Translations under genes and position numbers: made by a program
Notes under the pieces: model-generated
Databases searched by the model: none
What the model saw: only the letters and a program-made list of their open reading frames with translations
Told to the model about the DNA's origin: nothing
Source of the DNA: Plasmopara viticola
Lineage: Eukaryota > Oomycota > Peronosporomycetes > Peronosporales > Peronosporaceae
Direction of reading: 5' to 3'
Assembly (NCBI GenBank): GCA_001695595.3
Contig: MBPM02000010.1
Location: 434,001-498,000 of the forward strand
Length of the DNA: 64,000 bases
Shown here: piece by piece, positions 32,561-44,940 of the stretch
How positions within the stretch are numbered: position 1 is the first letter of the stretch
Layout: every line of letters starts with the position of its first letter

Positions 32561-33611
32561 CCCGTGTATGATTGATATCTATGCATCCAGAGCAGATCGT
32601 ATACCACACTGACGATAATGCGTCTTTCAATCGTGACTGGCTATATTATAAAACATGACATCCAAGCGGAATGTGTGAAAGCAGCAAAAATCAGGGCACG
32701 AGTACTATGATAAATGAAATAGCTATCTATATTCAATGAAATTATACAATGATGAATTAAATCATATTTATCTTAATTTAGATTCTTGATTAGAATCCCT
32801 TTCTTTGAGACCCTTTTTGAGCTATGACTACCAAGTTTCCTGGCTTAAAAACAAACTTTTACCACAAAAGCATTATATGACGGGAGCTGACTACATGACG
32901 AATTTTTGGAGTCCCAACCCTCAAAAGATTTAGGGTGATAAAAACTCCGTAACGTTTTGGGTTGGCCCCTTCTGGAGATAGTAATTACAACTGGCGCGAT
33001 TTCCTTTAACTAGACTGCATAAAAATTAAACATGACGAGGGCGAAATCGACCTACCTCATTCATATTATTAATGTAGCGTTCCTGTTCGAGCGCTGAAGA
33101 TTGTTAAGACCGATATTTTAACCATGCTCGACTTTTTCAAGCTTGACTTTTTCAATTGAAAAAACAAAAAAACTCGTATGAACACATACCTTTTCCTTTA
33201 ATTCAAAAGAACATTGTTTTCTAGTGTACATCTAATTTACGCTGTGACAACTACGATCGTGAGAGTGAAAACGACAGCATCGTAGTGATTGCAAGTTCAA
33301 TGCCCTCCTTCACGTCCCGTGGAACGTCATATCTTCACTGATTGATGCACTTCCTTTGTTTCTTAGGTTTTCCCCGATGCGTATCCATCGACTTCGACTT
33401 CGTGACAGTATCGGCATTACGAGCTCTGTAGAGTACGTTCCCGAAGAGGTGACTGCTCAATAACGACTCACCTGACTACGACCGCTTTTCGTACAGGCGC
33501 AATGCGCGTCAACAAGCGGTAAAGTCATAATTTGCCAATAAAGTGCTAAACCCCTTAACATTTTCTTTTATTACATCGATTCTAGGTACTTCCTGCTGTG
33601 GTTCGTTCTAC

Positions 33612-33662
33612 GCGATGTCTCCTTGTGCGCATTGCGCGAGGTTACGCACAAGGAGACATCGC
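33612..33662. repeat. Perfect 18-bp inverted repeat, 15-nt loop
   Basis: Arms 33612-33629 (gcgatgtctccttgtgcg) and 33645-33662 are exact reverse complements, with a 15-nt loop between. The arm resembles the 'cgcgatgtct' segment in the duplicated flank blocks (for example near 38690 and 44645), so one arm may have been copied from there. Confidence 0.93.
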
Positions 33663-34734
33663 TTCATGATTCAAATTGCTGGTCATTTACTTGCTCTGCA
33701 TACGTGCACGTCCGCGCTCCGTTTTTGAACAATACAATGACCAATGAGTCCAACGTTTTTTTTAATTTTAACGAGAGTCGAGCTCGTAAGGACGATGAAA
33801 TCTACTTGCACCAAATTTAAACAGACTCTCCAGTCACGCAAACTTTGTGTGTAAGCGTGCAGCACAACGTTATCAAAATACAGGCGGCAATACCCAACTA
33901 GCTTTCATGCAGACAATTTAAAAAGCCTAAACATTGGTTTAATCATCGTTTGCCACAACTTTGTCAGAATAGTGAATGCAGATCGTCGGTGCAACGCCGC
34001 TACGCATGACATTTAGAGGTATCAGAAGAGTCTCTGTCACATTAATACAAAATTATGCTTCAAAGGGAGCAATCTTTGTGTGTTAGTAGCTTTCTATTGC
34101 GTGTGCTTATTCCTCGAATTTCATTTAAACTATAGTCTCATCTCTGTATAAGCCTTTTCTGTTGGCTTTAGTGCATTTTTCAGCGTCGACAAAGTTCTTA
34201 ACCAGCAATTCGCGAGTACATTTTCGAGTTGTAAAAAAGTATTAGACCTCACGAAGTGTACACCAGACGACCGCTTTACCTAGTATCCTTCATAAAAATT
34301 CAGTAGAGCTTTAATAACTTGCACGTTTGGAAATTAAAACGAGGAGCAACCGGAAAGAATTGCGCTATCTTTTTTAATGCTAACATTTAACGCTTGTGCA
34401 GCACACAAAAGATCACCCGCGATGTTTCGCGAGTAATTTTGCGCAATGCGCTTATCAATTTACAACGATACAGCAGCTGTTGCTCGGTCGTCGGTGCAGC
34501 TACAAGAAACAGAGCGAAAAGAAAAGAGCAAACGTAAACAAAATGCATTCAAGTGTTGCGAAGTCAAAGTGAGTACAAACTCAGAGCAGTCTTATTAAAA
34601 ATGAATTACATTGTTCGAGTCGAGCCAGTGGATCTAATACGCGACACGGGACGTACCCAAGAGTATTGGAGTCGCGATTACCGTGATTCTGTGGTTTTCG
34701 CAGTCGTAGTGGTCGCAGCGAGAGTCTAATTTTA

Positions 34735-35211
34735 TTACATAAACAAAAGTCCGGAGTAGGGAATGAGGAGAAGGATCACAATAACCACAATAAATCCAGT
34801 CGCGATTGCAACCTTCTTGAGTTTACTGCGCCTCTTAGGCGGTATGAGCGACGCCTTCTTTGCCAACGTTCCCAGCTCCTCTTTTGGAATCTTGTTCAAA
34901 GTTGCAGCGGCGTTTTCCGCTGCATCGTCCGCTGTGGTTGCGGTTTTGGCGGCTGCTCCAGCTTCGCCTTCCACTTCGTCCACACTTTTAAAGCTTCTTG
35001 CAGCTGTGTCATCGGCCTTTTTCAAGATATTAACGGCCTCGTCGCTTGGAAGATTCTTCGAGTCTATGTGAGGTAACTTGACGGTTATGGGCAAACGACG
35101 ACTCTGATGGACATGAAGGTGAGCGTCCACATGGCGCTCGGCGCCAGCGGAAGTGGAGCTGCACGTGACAAAGGAGGCGATAAGAAATACGTAGACGAGT
35201 CTGATACGCAT
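34735..35211 (-). CDS. Secreted RRLP-motif effector candidate, second copy
   Basis: A 158-aa protein of the same family as 30887-31462. Signal peptide at 1-24 (VYVFLIASFVTCSST, cut near AGA/E). HQSRRLP has RRLP again at 38-41. A variable part includes VDEVEGEAGAAAKTATTADDAAENAAATL. A basic stretch PPKRRSKLKK at about 127-136 comes before a strongly hydrophobic segment (FIVVIVILLLI) near the C-terminus. The start is the ATG at 35211, which gives a clean signal peptide; an upstream open extension lacks one. There is no 13-residue repeat expansion here. The shared layout suggests a tail-anchored host-directed protein. Confidence 0.8.
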   Translation of the reverse strand: MRIRLVYVFLIASFVTCSSTSAGAERHVDAHLHVHQSRRLPITVKLPHIDSKNLPSDEAVNILKKADDTAARSFKSVDEVEGEAGAAAKTATTADDAAENAAATLNKIPKEELGTLAKKASLIPPKRRSKLKKVAIATGFIVVIVILLLIPYSGLLFM

Positions 35212-35319
35212 GACGTTTGAGTAGCAGCACTTGGACAAAGAGAATTTCTCGGGTAGACGTCTTCGAAAGTAATGAACCGCTAATTGAAAAGAGTACAGTC
35301 TAGAGTCGACGAACAAAAG

Positions 35320-36310
35320 AGTTCAGATCATATGCAGAGGGCGGTGATGCCCGAGTGTGCCTACTTTCGTACAAAAGTTCTACTATGGTAGAGTCACTCG
35401 TTTCCACTGCTAGCTGGGCAAGTGAAAATGGTAGGGCTACCGATCTGGCAGAGCTTCGCGTTCTCGAAAAGGAGTGCGCACTAAGATTACATCCTTTCCT
35501 TTCTTTTGATAGATTGCATGTATTGCCGTCTCTTACAAGTTGACGATGTCGTCCCGTTGGTCATAAACTCCGGCACTCTGTTTTGCACGGTAAGCACAAG
35601 GTCGTGAAAGCCGAGAGAGCAGTCACAGAGCCACTGTACTATCCAAAGTACATCCTACATCAAAACGACCAATAACGCATTAATGTTTAGTGTCGGGCGA
35701 GCACTTTTTACTTGTTTTAGCTGTAGACGCTGATTACTGCAGCACCTAGACACTCGATAACATGGTAACGTCTTGTATTTTACTTAGGCGCCAAATGATG
35801 AAAGTTTACGTTAAAAATACTACTATTCTATCGCAGCAGAGTGCACGTTACTTAAATTTTGCATGAACAAAAATTTATGTGTATTTCGGTTTAAGCCTTT
35901 TTGGCCGGCACAATAGGTATGCCAACGACGTTCAAGCTCGTGTGCTGTTTTTAAACGTTCCGACGCCTTTTTCAGCAGATTTCTTTATTCGCGACCCGCG
36001 TTGACTCGCGAGTAAATATTTAAACGGTGGTGGAAATTTTAGCCCCACGAGTTTGAAAATGCATAGTCTCATTACCTACGACGACATTAACAGCGTAAAT
36101 TTCGAATATTTTACTTCGCCAGATCAAAGTCGAAGTTGGTGTCTAGGGACGTATTATAAAAAAGGCGAGTCAAGTCGATTGCTCCAAGACGCGGCACAGG
36201 CCGTAAAGAAGTGCATTGAACTTGATAGTACTATATGGATGTTCCATTTGGTCGTGTGGTCAGCTGGAAACTCTATCTTAACGAGTAGCTGTGGAAATAA
36301 AGAGCAATAC
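35320..36310. other. Intergenic DNA between effector copies
   Basis: No gene. Contains, near 35940-36310, a copy of the flank sequences ('gacgacattaacagcgtaaa', 'ttacttcgccagatcaaag') that recur near 38230 and 44220. Confidence 0.55.
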
Positions 36311-36319
36311 CTTAAATAA

Positions 36320-36728
36320 TGCCTCCAACCAAGACGCAATCGTCTACAATATCAAGCGCTTCATAGGCAGCAATTGCGACGCCGGCTTTGCCAGCATACC
36401 CAAATTCTTTTTTGGATTCTCGCACGATTGCGGCTTTTCCGCTGGAATGTCCGCCGTTTTTGCGGCTGCTCGAGCTTTGCCTTCCACTTCGTCCATATTT
36501 TTTAAGCTTTTGCAATTTTGTCGTCAGTCTTTAAGATACTTTCGGCCTGGCCGCTTGTAATTCTTTCCAAACCGAAGTGAGGCAACTAAAGATTACCCGT
36601 ATTCATTATAAACGACGACTCTGATGAACATTAATGCCAGCGTCCACATGGCCGTCAGCGCTGGCGAAAATGGAGCTGCGCGCGACAAAAGTGGCGGCGA
36701 GAAAGACGTTAAATACTTTATATTGCAT
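36320..36728 (-). pseudogene. RRLP effector pseudogene (stop right after QSRRL)
   Basis: The minus strand begins with an ATG at 36728 and reads a family signal peptide (VFNVFLAATFVARSSIFASA) and then HQSRRL, directly followed by TAA at 36608-36606 and a second stop. The rest is still recognisable across frames: MDEVEGKARAAAKTAD near 36480 and LGMLAKPAS near 36390, matching the gene at 34735. The C-terminal membrane segment is not evident. A 40-residue secreted peptide ending in the motif is all that could be made. Confidence 0.88.
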
Positions 36729-36729
36729 T

Positions 36730-39040
36730 TAATCTGAGTATCAGCACTTGGATGAAAACTTCTTCTCGCGCAGGCAAATTTGAGAGAAGTAAACTATTAC
36801 TGCCTTGGAAACAATTATATGGACAAATTTGCTCTCACTTTGCTACCCTAATCGATTTTGTACTCTTTTTTTGCGCTTTAAATGAAGCCGTCCGTGTACT
36901 CGTTTTTGTCCCTCCTTTCTAAGTACTAATTACATACACTTCATTCGCACGGCGGTATTAAGAACATTAACGTTGACATGGAAAGACTCGCCCCAGCGCG
37001 TATGCGTATAAATTCGCCACGAATGCTGCAAACTTTCCGAGTGGGTTTATGTTTACCGCTTTAAATACTCGAAACGGTAATGTACGATGTACCGCAATAT
37101 ACATCAACGCAGGAGCGCTGTAAACTTTTGGACCTTTTGACAACTTATGCAGCGCACGCGCTTGGACAAAACTTTCCCATCGAATCTCAAGGACAGACCT
37201 TAACCAGACCCTAGTTCTCATGAGAGTCGGCAATTTTAAAGAGAAGGAAAATGATGTAGCAGTCCTTTTAAATTTCGCAGAGCTCTGGGCAATTCACCAG
37301 GTCAATAATGTTTTAAAGTCAAACCTGCTCAGCGAGCAGTAAGAGCAGCGAAGACTTCATGCAGGCAATAGTCATACTTGTGTATTACCAGCGCACTCTT
37401 TATTCCCATCAACATATGAGTAGAAAGTATTCGTATATTTAGTGAAAGTATAATTATTTCTTGCATTTCTCACTACCGACAAACTTCTTTATTAGCGACT
37501 CGCGTAAACTTGAACGATTTGCTTGTGCGGCTAGAAATAATCGCAGCGATAAAGTCGCGAATACAAGGAGACAAACGCACCTGTGACTTACCTGAATATT
37601 TGCCTGATTGCAGACGGGCGTTTTCAGCTCCACTATAGACACAAACATATCCCGGACACTCCTTCTATGCAAGTTCGTCACACTTTCAGCTGCCTGGGCC
37701 TAAGCCAACTTGACCACGATCCTCATCAATTCTTTTCTTACATAAATCAGAATCTATACGTCAAGACCTTTTTTAGATGCAGCACGTGATTCTCGCTTCA
37801 AGAGTCTTTCTGTTTTTTTGTTGCATACGCTCTCTTTTGAGCCGATGCAATTTATTTAAATCTTCGACTTCGGAGTTTGCTTATATTGGAAAGTACTGCT
37901 GATCATTTCGTAAGCCAATATCAAAGAGTTCTGCAACTTTTGGGTCACAATGATCTGGTTTCCAAGATTGCATGCATGCGCCACGAATCTAAAGCGCTCA
38001 TAGCATTACAAGAAAACGCTGTGTAGTAAAAATAACGACTGCTTTGGATTAAATCTAATTTTCTCGGAGATTCGGTCTCTTTTACTGCAAACGGATCACT
38101 TGAGCGAGTCGAACTCTCGCTTGATGATGTGGCAACGCGAGAGCTTAAAAATTCCATCCCTTGACCACTAAATGTTGTGAAAAACAAATTTTTATTGAGC
38201 CCCAATCGAATAATATTTTGAAGAAGCATTGTCTTGTTACTTACAACGTTACTAACAGCGACAGCTTTACTTCGTCAAGATGAAGGCGTGCCTTCATTAC
38301 AAAAGTGACCATTATACTCAACTGTCTACTCTTTGTAGTATGGTGCGTAGCGACTGTGCGTCGTTGTATTGGACTTATACGTGTTTTGAAACGTCGCGAG
38401 CAAAGTCTTGGTAGCATAATCTGTGCTTACAATTTTGTAAAAAGGAAGAGTCAAGGCGAATGAATCGCACGATTCTCAGCAAATGCAAAACTGCTTCTAG
38501 TCTTTACCTGTCGCGCTCTCAAGACTGGCTACGTATTGCTTCTCTGGTATCATTCTGCTGCAGGTTCGTGCACAAACCAAATTGGGGTTACTCTCCAAAC
38601 ACGCAGCAACTAAATCCATTAAAAGAATCGAGCTATTCTCTCAAAGCTGGAAGCTGACACTAGTGCAGCGCACATAAGATCCCCCGCGATGTCTTCTGCA
38701 ATGCGGAATACGAATGCCAACGATAGAGAGCAGCCTTTACTTATTCGACGATGTAGCTGTTTAAATGATATCAGAGTGCAAAAGGAAAGAGTAATGACAA
38801 GGATGGAAACGAAATGTATCAATCTGTTACAAAGTCGAAGTCGGTGTGGGCAGCCGTCTAGAAAACTGTCGGGAAGTCAAGTCGGTTGCTCCAAGGCGCG
38901 GCTCAACCCGTTGAAAAGTCCATTGACTTCGCGATTTCTGTGTTTCAGTCATTCTTCGTTGTATGCGTCAGCTTGTCTTAGCGGGCGAATGGAAATGAGT
39001 TGGGGATGAGGACAAGAAGAGCGAGAGCTGGTAATAATGC
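36730..39040. other. Duplicated flanking DNA, no intact gene
   Basis: At 36960-37240 it has an upstream block shared with 39595-39830 and 45665-45870 ('catggaaagactcgc', 'aatgctgcaa', 'ccgagtg', 'gtaatgtac'). At 37560-38290 there is a block shared with 41060-41600 ('catatcccggacactc', 'ctatgcaagttc') and, for its right part, with the sequence just after 48046. At 38220-38990 there is a 3' flank block. No coding frame is conserved across these copies. Confidence 0.6.
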
Positions 39041-39044
39041 CTGC

Positions 39045-39373
39045 ACGTCAGTAGGCAATCGTCTTGATTTTACTGCGCTTTTTAGGCGGCATTAGTGACG
39101 CCTGCTTTGTCAGTTTACCCACCTCCTCTTCCAGAATCTTGGCCGAGTCTGCGGCGTTTTCCGCTACATCGTCCGTCGTCAGCTGGTGGCCTCGTCGCGT
39201 GTAGGATTCTTCGCAGACTTCGAGCCGAAGTAAGGGAGTTAGAAACTAAGTGGCAAACGACGACTCTGATGGACTTTGATGTTAGCGTTCACATGCCCGT
39301 CGGCGCGTGGAAAAGTCGAGCTGCACGCGACAAAGGTGGCGACGAGGATGACGTTGCAGACTTTAAATTGCAT
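39045..39373 (-). pseudogene. RRLP effector pseudogene (stop four codons after the motif)
   Basis: Begins at the ATG at 39373 with a family signal peptide (VCNVILVATFVACSSTF) and HQSRRLPLSF, then TAA at 39241-39239. Beyond it, frames carry DVAENAADSAKILEEEVGKL and QASLMPPKKRSKIKTIAY, matching the sister genes up to the basic stretch, then another stop. The membrane segment is lost. Independent of the stop in 36320-36728, since it lies at a different codon. Confidence 0.88.
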
Positions 39374-41839
39374 GGCGTCTGGGTTTCAGCAACGTATTTC
39401 TCGCGCAGGCAATTTAAATGGTAATAAACCATTACTGCCCCAGCGATCTAATTAAACTGGCAAAAAAGCGATGTCGTCCTTTATTTTGTGCTCTTTTTTG
39501 CGCATTAAGCTACTCTGACAAAGCGTGAATTAGATACACTATAGCACAACACTTGCACGCACGCTATCTCCTTTGGCCGACGATATAAGCTTAATGTATA
39601 GTGCAGATGACATGGAAAGACTCGCAACAGTGCGTGTTCGAACAAATCGACACGAATGCTGCAAGCTCTCCGAGTGCGTTTCTCTTTACCGCTGCCAATT
39701 CTCGTAGCAGTAATGTACAATGTACCACAACATTCTTGAACGCAGGAGAAATGTGTAAAGTTTCAGAATGTGCTAAGTTCTAGAGCATACGCGTCTGGAC
39801 AAATAGACAAAACTTACCCACAAAATCACTGTGGTAGACCTTACTCTGTACACAAGAGACGGCAATATGCTAGGAGGAGAACGATGTAATTACTTCCCCG
39901 AGGTCGATAATGTGTTAAGCTTTAACCTGCTTGGCAAACACTAGGACTAATGAATATACAACAATACAACTGCACGGAGAGCACATGTAGGAAAAAGTTA
40001 TCACCGCAACAAGCAACAGTATTTATTAATTGTATGAATTTGGAATAACATAGCTTGGTAGTACTATTAAAATGTAAACGTAAGTAATAGTGTTATAAAT
40101 CCTTCTTATACACGGCTTCCTATACAAGCATTACTCCTCCAATGTTTCCATTGAAAAAATATGAAAATCAAGTTATAGTGCCGGAACACTGATGAGCAAA
40201 GGATCGGTCAGTCCGTTTATCACCTTTTCGCGAATAAAGTGATCAATGTCCTTACCGATCGTTGTTGCACCTATCACGTCGTGATGCTGGGCATTGAAAG
40301 CTTCCAGAAATAGTTCCCTTACTTGTTTTTACGGTGAACGCTTTGGTCAATCGTCGTGTTCACTCAAATCCTTGATGCAATCACCTACTCGGCTTTGGTC
40401 GAGCTCACGGTTGGACACCATTTTGCGTTCTCTTGACCAATCGTCTTGTAAATTAGATGACAGAAACCCAACGACTTGGGCTTTATATCGTCGAAATCAA
40501 AATGATACGTATAGGGCAAAGGTCTTTCTTTCCTGCAAATTGAACCTGTGACTTGTCTGTTCTCGATCTGTGCCGAACTAGTAAATTGTTTCGCTTACAG
40601 ATCTGAAACTGAGCAGTGCGATGAGAACACGTTCTTGCTGTTCTGCAAGTAGAACGAGAGAAGCTATATGAAGGCTGCTGACACGGAAAAAGAGACTGGT
40701 AAGATGACGGCTGTCGCAAAATTCGCATGGACTCAGACAAGATAAAAGGGAATGATCCAGAACATTTTACGAACACAGAGTTCAGAAGTGGTCGTGCATC
40801 AAGACAAGAGATAATGGAGATGACGAGTGTATTGTCAAATCACCTGCCCCTACTTGTTGCCCTTGCTGCGCTGATGCGTTGGTCTTGCCAACAAATTACA
40901 GGAGCTATAAATCTTTAGCGACTTAATAATAGTAGTAATCGGCAATCTATAGTCCGCTTTTGTAGTCGCCTCTGTATCCGGGATCGAAATCTCCTCTGCG
41001 GCAGGCAAACAGGACTATCCAATAATTGCAAGGATGTCCTGTTCATCAGCACTTGATTAAGGGTGCTCTTTGAGACTGCATCGAGCTTCATGCTTTTTAT
41101 GCGGACAGGAAACTTCAGCTTCATCACATATCCCGGACACTCGTCCTATGCAAGTTCAGAGTTTTGATTCACCATTCAAGTGTGGCCTCCACTCTGTTAG
41201 CTGCCTGAACCCAAGCCATTTGACCACCACCCTCGTCAACTTTTTTCTTGAAACTCAGACTTTTTTATGCCCAGACCTCCTGCAGATGGTGCACGTGAAT
41301 CTCGTCTCAACGGATTCTCGTTGCACACGCTGAAGGCAATAATCCAAGATATAAACTTCGAAGGTTGCTAAAATTATCCCACCACCTCGTAAGCTATTTC
41401 TTAGAGTTGAGCAAAAATTTAATCACGCTTAACTGGTCCTTTAAAGTGTTTTGCTTGGGATTTTTCGCAAGCATGCACCACGAATCGAAATGGCTCATGG
41501 CATTACAAAATTACGCTAGGTGGTGAAGTCGTCTACGTTTTTGCTCCTTCATATTGTCGGTCTTTTGATATTGTAATCGATCGCTTGGCGAGTTCAATTC
41601 TGGTTCATTCGCATGTTAAATCTCACTGAGTCTTATTTGAATTTGTAATATATCACGCCGAATTCTTTTGACTCTATATAGCTCTGCAATTTATGCAGGA
41701 AATCATTCAGTTATCATACCGATAGGGTGGAATTAAGCACAAATTTTGCTCTTTGGAACAGCTCTACCACTAAGACGTAAAAGGCGGCTTCCAAAAATGT
41801 TTCTGCTCACAAATCGGTCTCTGCGAACAAGGCTGCACC
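39374..41839. other. Intergenic and duplicated DNA
   Basis: Contains the upstream block copy at 39595-39830 and the 'cccggacactc' block at 41060-41600. The rest is unrecognised. Several open frames of 60-100 codons lack motifs and are not conserved in the duplicate copies. Confidence 0.55.
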
Positions 41840-43170
41840 TGCGTTATTGATAGCGAGCCTCGATAAGTTCGCCTGCTTTAGAGCTTTTCAGGCAATGGAG
41901 GCCCCTAATGCTTCTTGCGCTCCGCTTCGGAAGAGAATGCACGTTTATGTTCCCTGCCCAGCAATCTTAAGACTTTTTTTTGGAAAAAGGAAAATGAAGA
42001 GAAGCGTCGCGAGTGCTCCGGCAAACTATATACTGTTTTTTTTTACCGCTAAGGCCTTAAAGCAATCTAAGACTAACTAAAGTACCGCAAGAACATATGT
42101 GTCTCTCACAGTTACGCGTAAGAATATTTAGACTTGTCCTTAGACTCATCAGCCACGCGAAAGGACTCACCTTAAAGAATAGAAAGGTCCATGGCTCATT
42201 GGGATTACAACTCGACCTGGATGCCCTTGTTGGCTTGGACAATGATATCGAGAAGATAGTGAAGTCAAAAAATGACAACCATCGGTCTTTTTTTTTGTTA
42301 GGTCAGTTGCCGAAGTAACAATTGGAGCAGCTATATGTGGTTCGGTTCGCCCAGCGTTGGACACCGACGCAAGTCGCTATGTTCGCCTATCAATTTTTAG
42401 ATGTTCGGGTCCAACGAAATAGTTGAAGGGATACAATTCGGCCGATGCAGGCCATGGCGCCGAGCATTTGAGTTATAATTTTGCGCGCCACGAGGGCTCA
42501 TCAAATGCTACTTTTTTCATGACATTCAGTAGCGAAATTATTTTAGAAAGTACACATACTTCATGGCGGCTGTGCCCGTGGTTTCACATCTTGCGTAAAG
42601 AGAACACTCGGTCTCGTGAGAAGCGGTGGTATATCATAAATATTCTCACCACCATCTTTTCGTTAAAGTACTATTTTTTTAGCTGAGTGAACGGTACAAC
42701 CCGAATTCTAGCCACCTTAAATGATGTACTATAATTCCGCAATTTCGAAGTACAATTTTCTGACGGTGATTGTTCAGCTCGAAGAAGTTGTGCGCTGGGA
42801 GCGTGAGATCTAAGCGTGTGATATGGGCCTCTTCCACTACCTGGCCAAAAGTCTACGGCATGTTATCAGTGCGTTTGTCGCTTCTTTTACGGATTGCAAC
42901 GGTATTTTGTAGTCGAAACAAAGATGCAATAGCTTCACCCACAAATTATGTGAAACGACATAGCCACTTGAGGCTTGTGACCTTTGGAACCACATTGAAA
43001 CTCACATCAGGCTCGAATTCATATGGTTCATAATGAAGTTCAAGACGCTTTAAATGTAGCGTTGGGTGTGTTAACAGAATATGGTGCCTCAACGCACATG
43101 TCTCAAAGTTAATTTTCTAGCGCACTGTTGATCCGTTTCGTGCGTCATCTGTATATAGTTGGTCTACCGT
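41840..43170 (+). repeat. Degenerate repeat module, copy M1 (most diverged)
   Basis: Shares with 48440-49600 (same orientation) and with the minus strands of 52430-55000 and 61140-63995 a string of landmarks. These are a segment encoding NRKVHG plus LQLDLDALV (42175-42235), 'ccatggc...ccgagca', 'catgacattcagtagcg' and 'gagaagcggtggtat'. The original sense is likely the one reading NRKVHGLQGL. It probably derives from a gene or transposon now too decayed to name. Confidence 0.6.
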
Positions 43171-44199
43171 AGACATCAGCAAACGCTTTCCAAAAGTTTG
43201 TAAGAAAAAGCTGTCCTTACTCAACATCATCGTGTTTAAAAGAAAATGGTGCTTAAATAGTGTATTTATAAATAGCCTTGCTGTGTGTTCATCTTTGGAA
43301 ACATGCCATAAAACGAGCACAAAACTCGCTTACACTAACTCCCGGCAAACTAAGCACCAAATTACAGCGCATAAGCTTCTAGTAATCCAACGGTATAAGA
43401 AGACCTCCAACGGATCCAACTCTTGAGCCTTGAACGTATACCTACGGTAGGTCTCAAAGGATCCGCCAATACTTGGCAACTTTCGTGTACATGTGGATCC
43501 CCTTATATGAAGGAAGAGCCAAAAAAAGTTCTCTGGGTCCAAACCATTGCTATTTGAAGCATCATCCTCGTTCATATGTTTATCGTACTTTTCGTTTAAA
43601 ACGACGTATTATAGAAGATTCTACCAGATCTACTCTTTATTAAAGCAGACCGTCGAAGCCAGCAAGTTGTTCGATCACTGCGGAATGTCGATCCGACAGA
43701 TGCTTCTGCCCAGTGGAACTATTGCGTGTCTTAATGTAGTTAATCTATCTATGATAGCGCATAAGAGTGACAGAGTCACGCAGCTTTTTGCTTACAAAAG
43801 ACGTGCAGAGCAATCTTTTGGTCGGTCGTTTGGATATTGACGGGTGCAGGATAATAATCAATGCATTCATTTCATGCTTATGCTATCAGGTCCTACTTAT
43901 CAATCTTGATTTGTCACGATGCAAACCGGTATGAATACCAATAGGACTATTCTTTTCAAACCTGCCATTTGGACCCTAATAGTATCGTCGTCTTAATGAT
44001 TCTGTTCGGTAGTAGAAAATGGTAAGAAAAAAGTACTATCGCAACAAGAAACTAATACGCTTAGTATCGGCTCAAACTTTTACTATACGGGCCGATACGA
44101 AAGAAGGATTCGTTATTCTTATATCTTAGCTTTCCTGGACCTCTAAATGTTGCAGAAATTCTCTTTTCACCAAGCCAAGGTTCGTATATCATCTTTAAG
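43171..44199. other. Intergenic DNA, nothing recognised
   Basis: No conserved frames or repeats. Near 43100-43200 some similarity to about 55270-55390 ('agcaaacgctttc', 'gacatcagcaaacgc') indicates a diverged extension of the repeat module. Confidence 0.45.
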
Positions 44200-44935
44200 C
44201 TTATAAGTAGCATTGTCTCGTTACCTACGACGTCGCTTAGAGCGCAAATATCGATAACTTTACCTCGCCAAAACGAAGACGAGCCGTGAAATTGACCATC
44301 ATGCCAATCTGTCAAATCTCAATAATATGGTGCGTAGCGACTTAGCGTCGTTGTACAGTGACGATGTACGTACTTTTTCACCTGGCGAGCAAAGTCTTGA
44401 TACTGCGCTCACAGTTCTGCTAAAAAAAATATCACAGCAAATTCAAAATTATAGTTGGTCTTTCCCTGTCGCGCTTTCAAGGCTGGTTGTGTGTTGCCAA
44501 CTGTACATTGGTATTTCCTGCTGTAAGCTCATGCACAAATATAAAGTGGTTATCCGCGAACACTCAGCAAATGGATCTAGTCGAAAAATTTGAGTTAATT
44601 TTTCGATGCTGGAATTTGACACTAGTGCGGTGCACAAAAATTATTCGCGATGTCTCGTGCAACGCGTTCACAAATACCAACGATACAGAGCAGCCTTTAC
44701 TCAGTCGACGGTGTAGCTGACTCGAAGCAGAGCGGAAAAACGAATAAGTACAAGAAAATGTGCACAAATTGCATTAAGCTGTTACGAAGTCGAACTCAAA
44801 GTCGGTGCATACAAATCGGGGGAAGTTTTAGAAAACAAAGGTCAAAACATGTCGATGGCCAAGATGCGGCACAGGACCTACAAACGTGCATTGTATTCGC
44901 GATCTCACTGTGTCTCTTGTCATTTCCAATGTCGT
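44200..44935. repeat. Duplicated flank block 3' of the third RRLP gene
   Basis: Colinear with 38220-38990: 'ttacctacgacgtcgc', 'gatggtgcgtagcga...gtcgttgta', 'ccaacgatacagagcagcctttactcagtcgacg'. It confirms that 39045-39373 and 44941-45336 were copied with their 3' DNA. Confidence 0.75.
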
Positions 44936-44940
44936 TTTGG

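Larger units (their letters stand above)
31563..34734. other. Intergenic DNA with a 9-bp microsatellite and a long hairpin
   Basis: No gene supported. It contains four 9-bp repeats of tcctcgttr at 32525-32560 and a perfect 18-bp hairpin at 33612-33662. The region upstream of the gene around 31563-31700 should hold its promoter. Toward 34390-34730 it carries a copy of the duplicated flank block. Confidence 0.6.
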
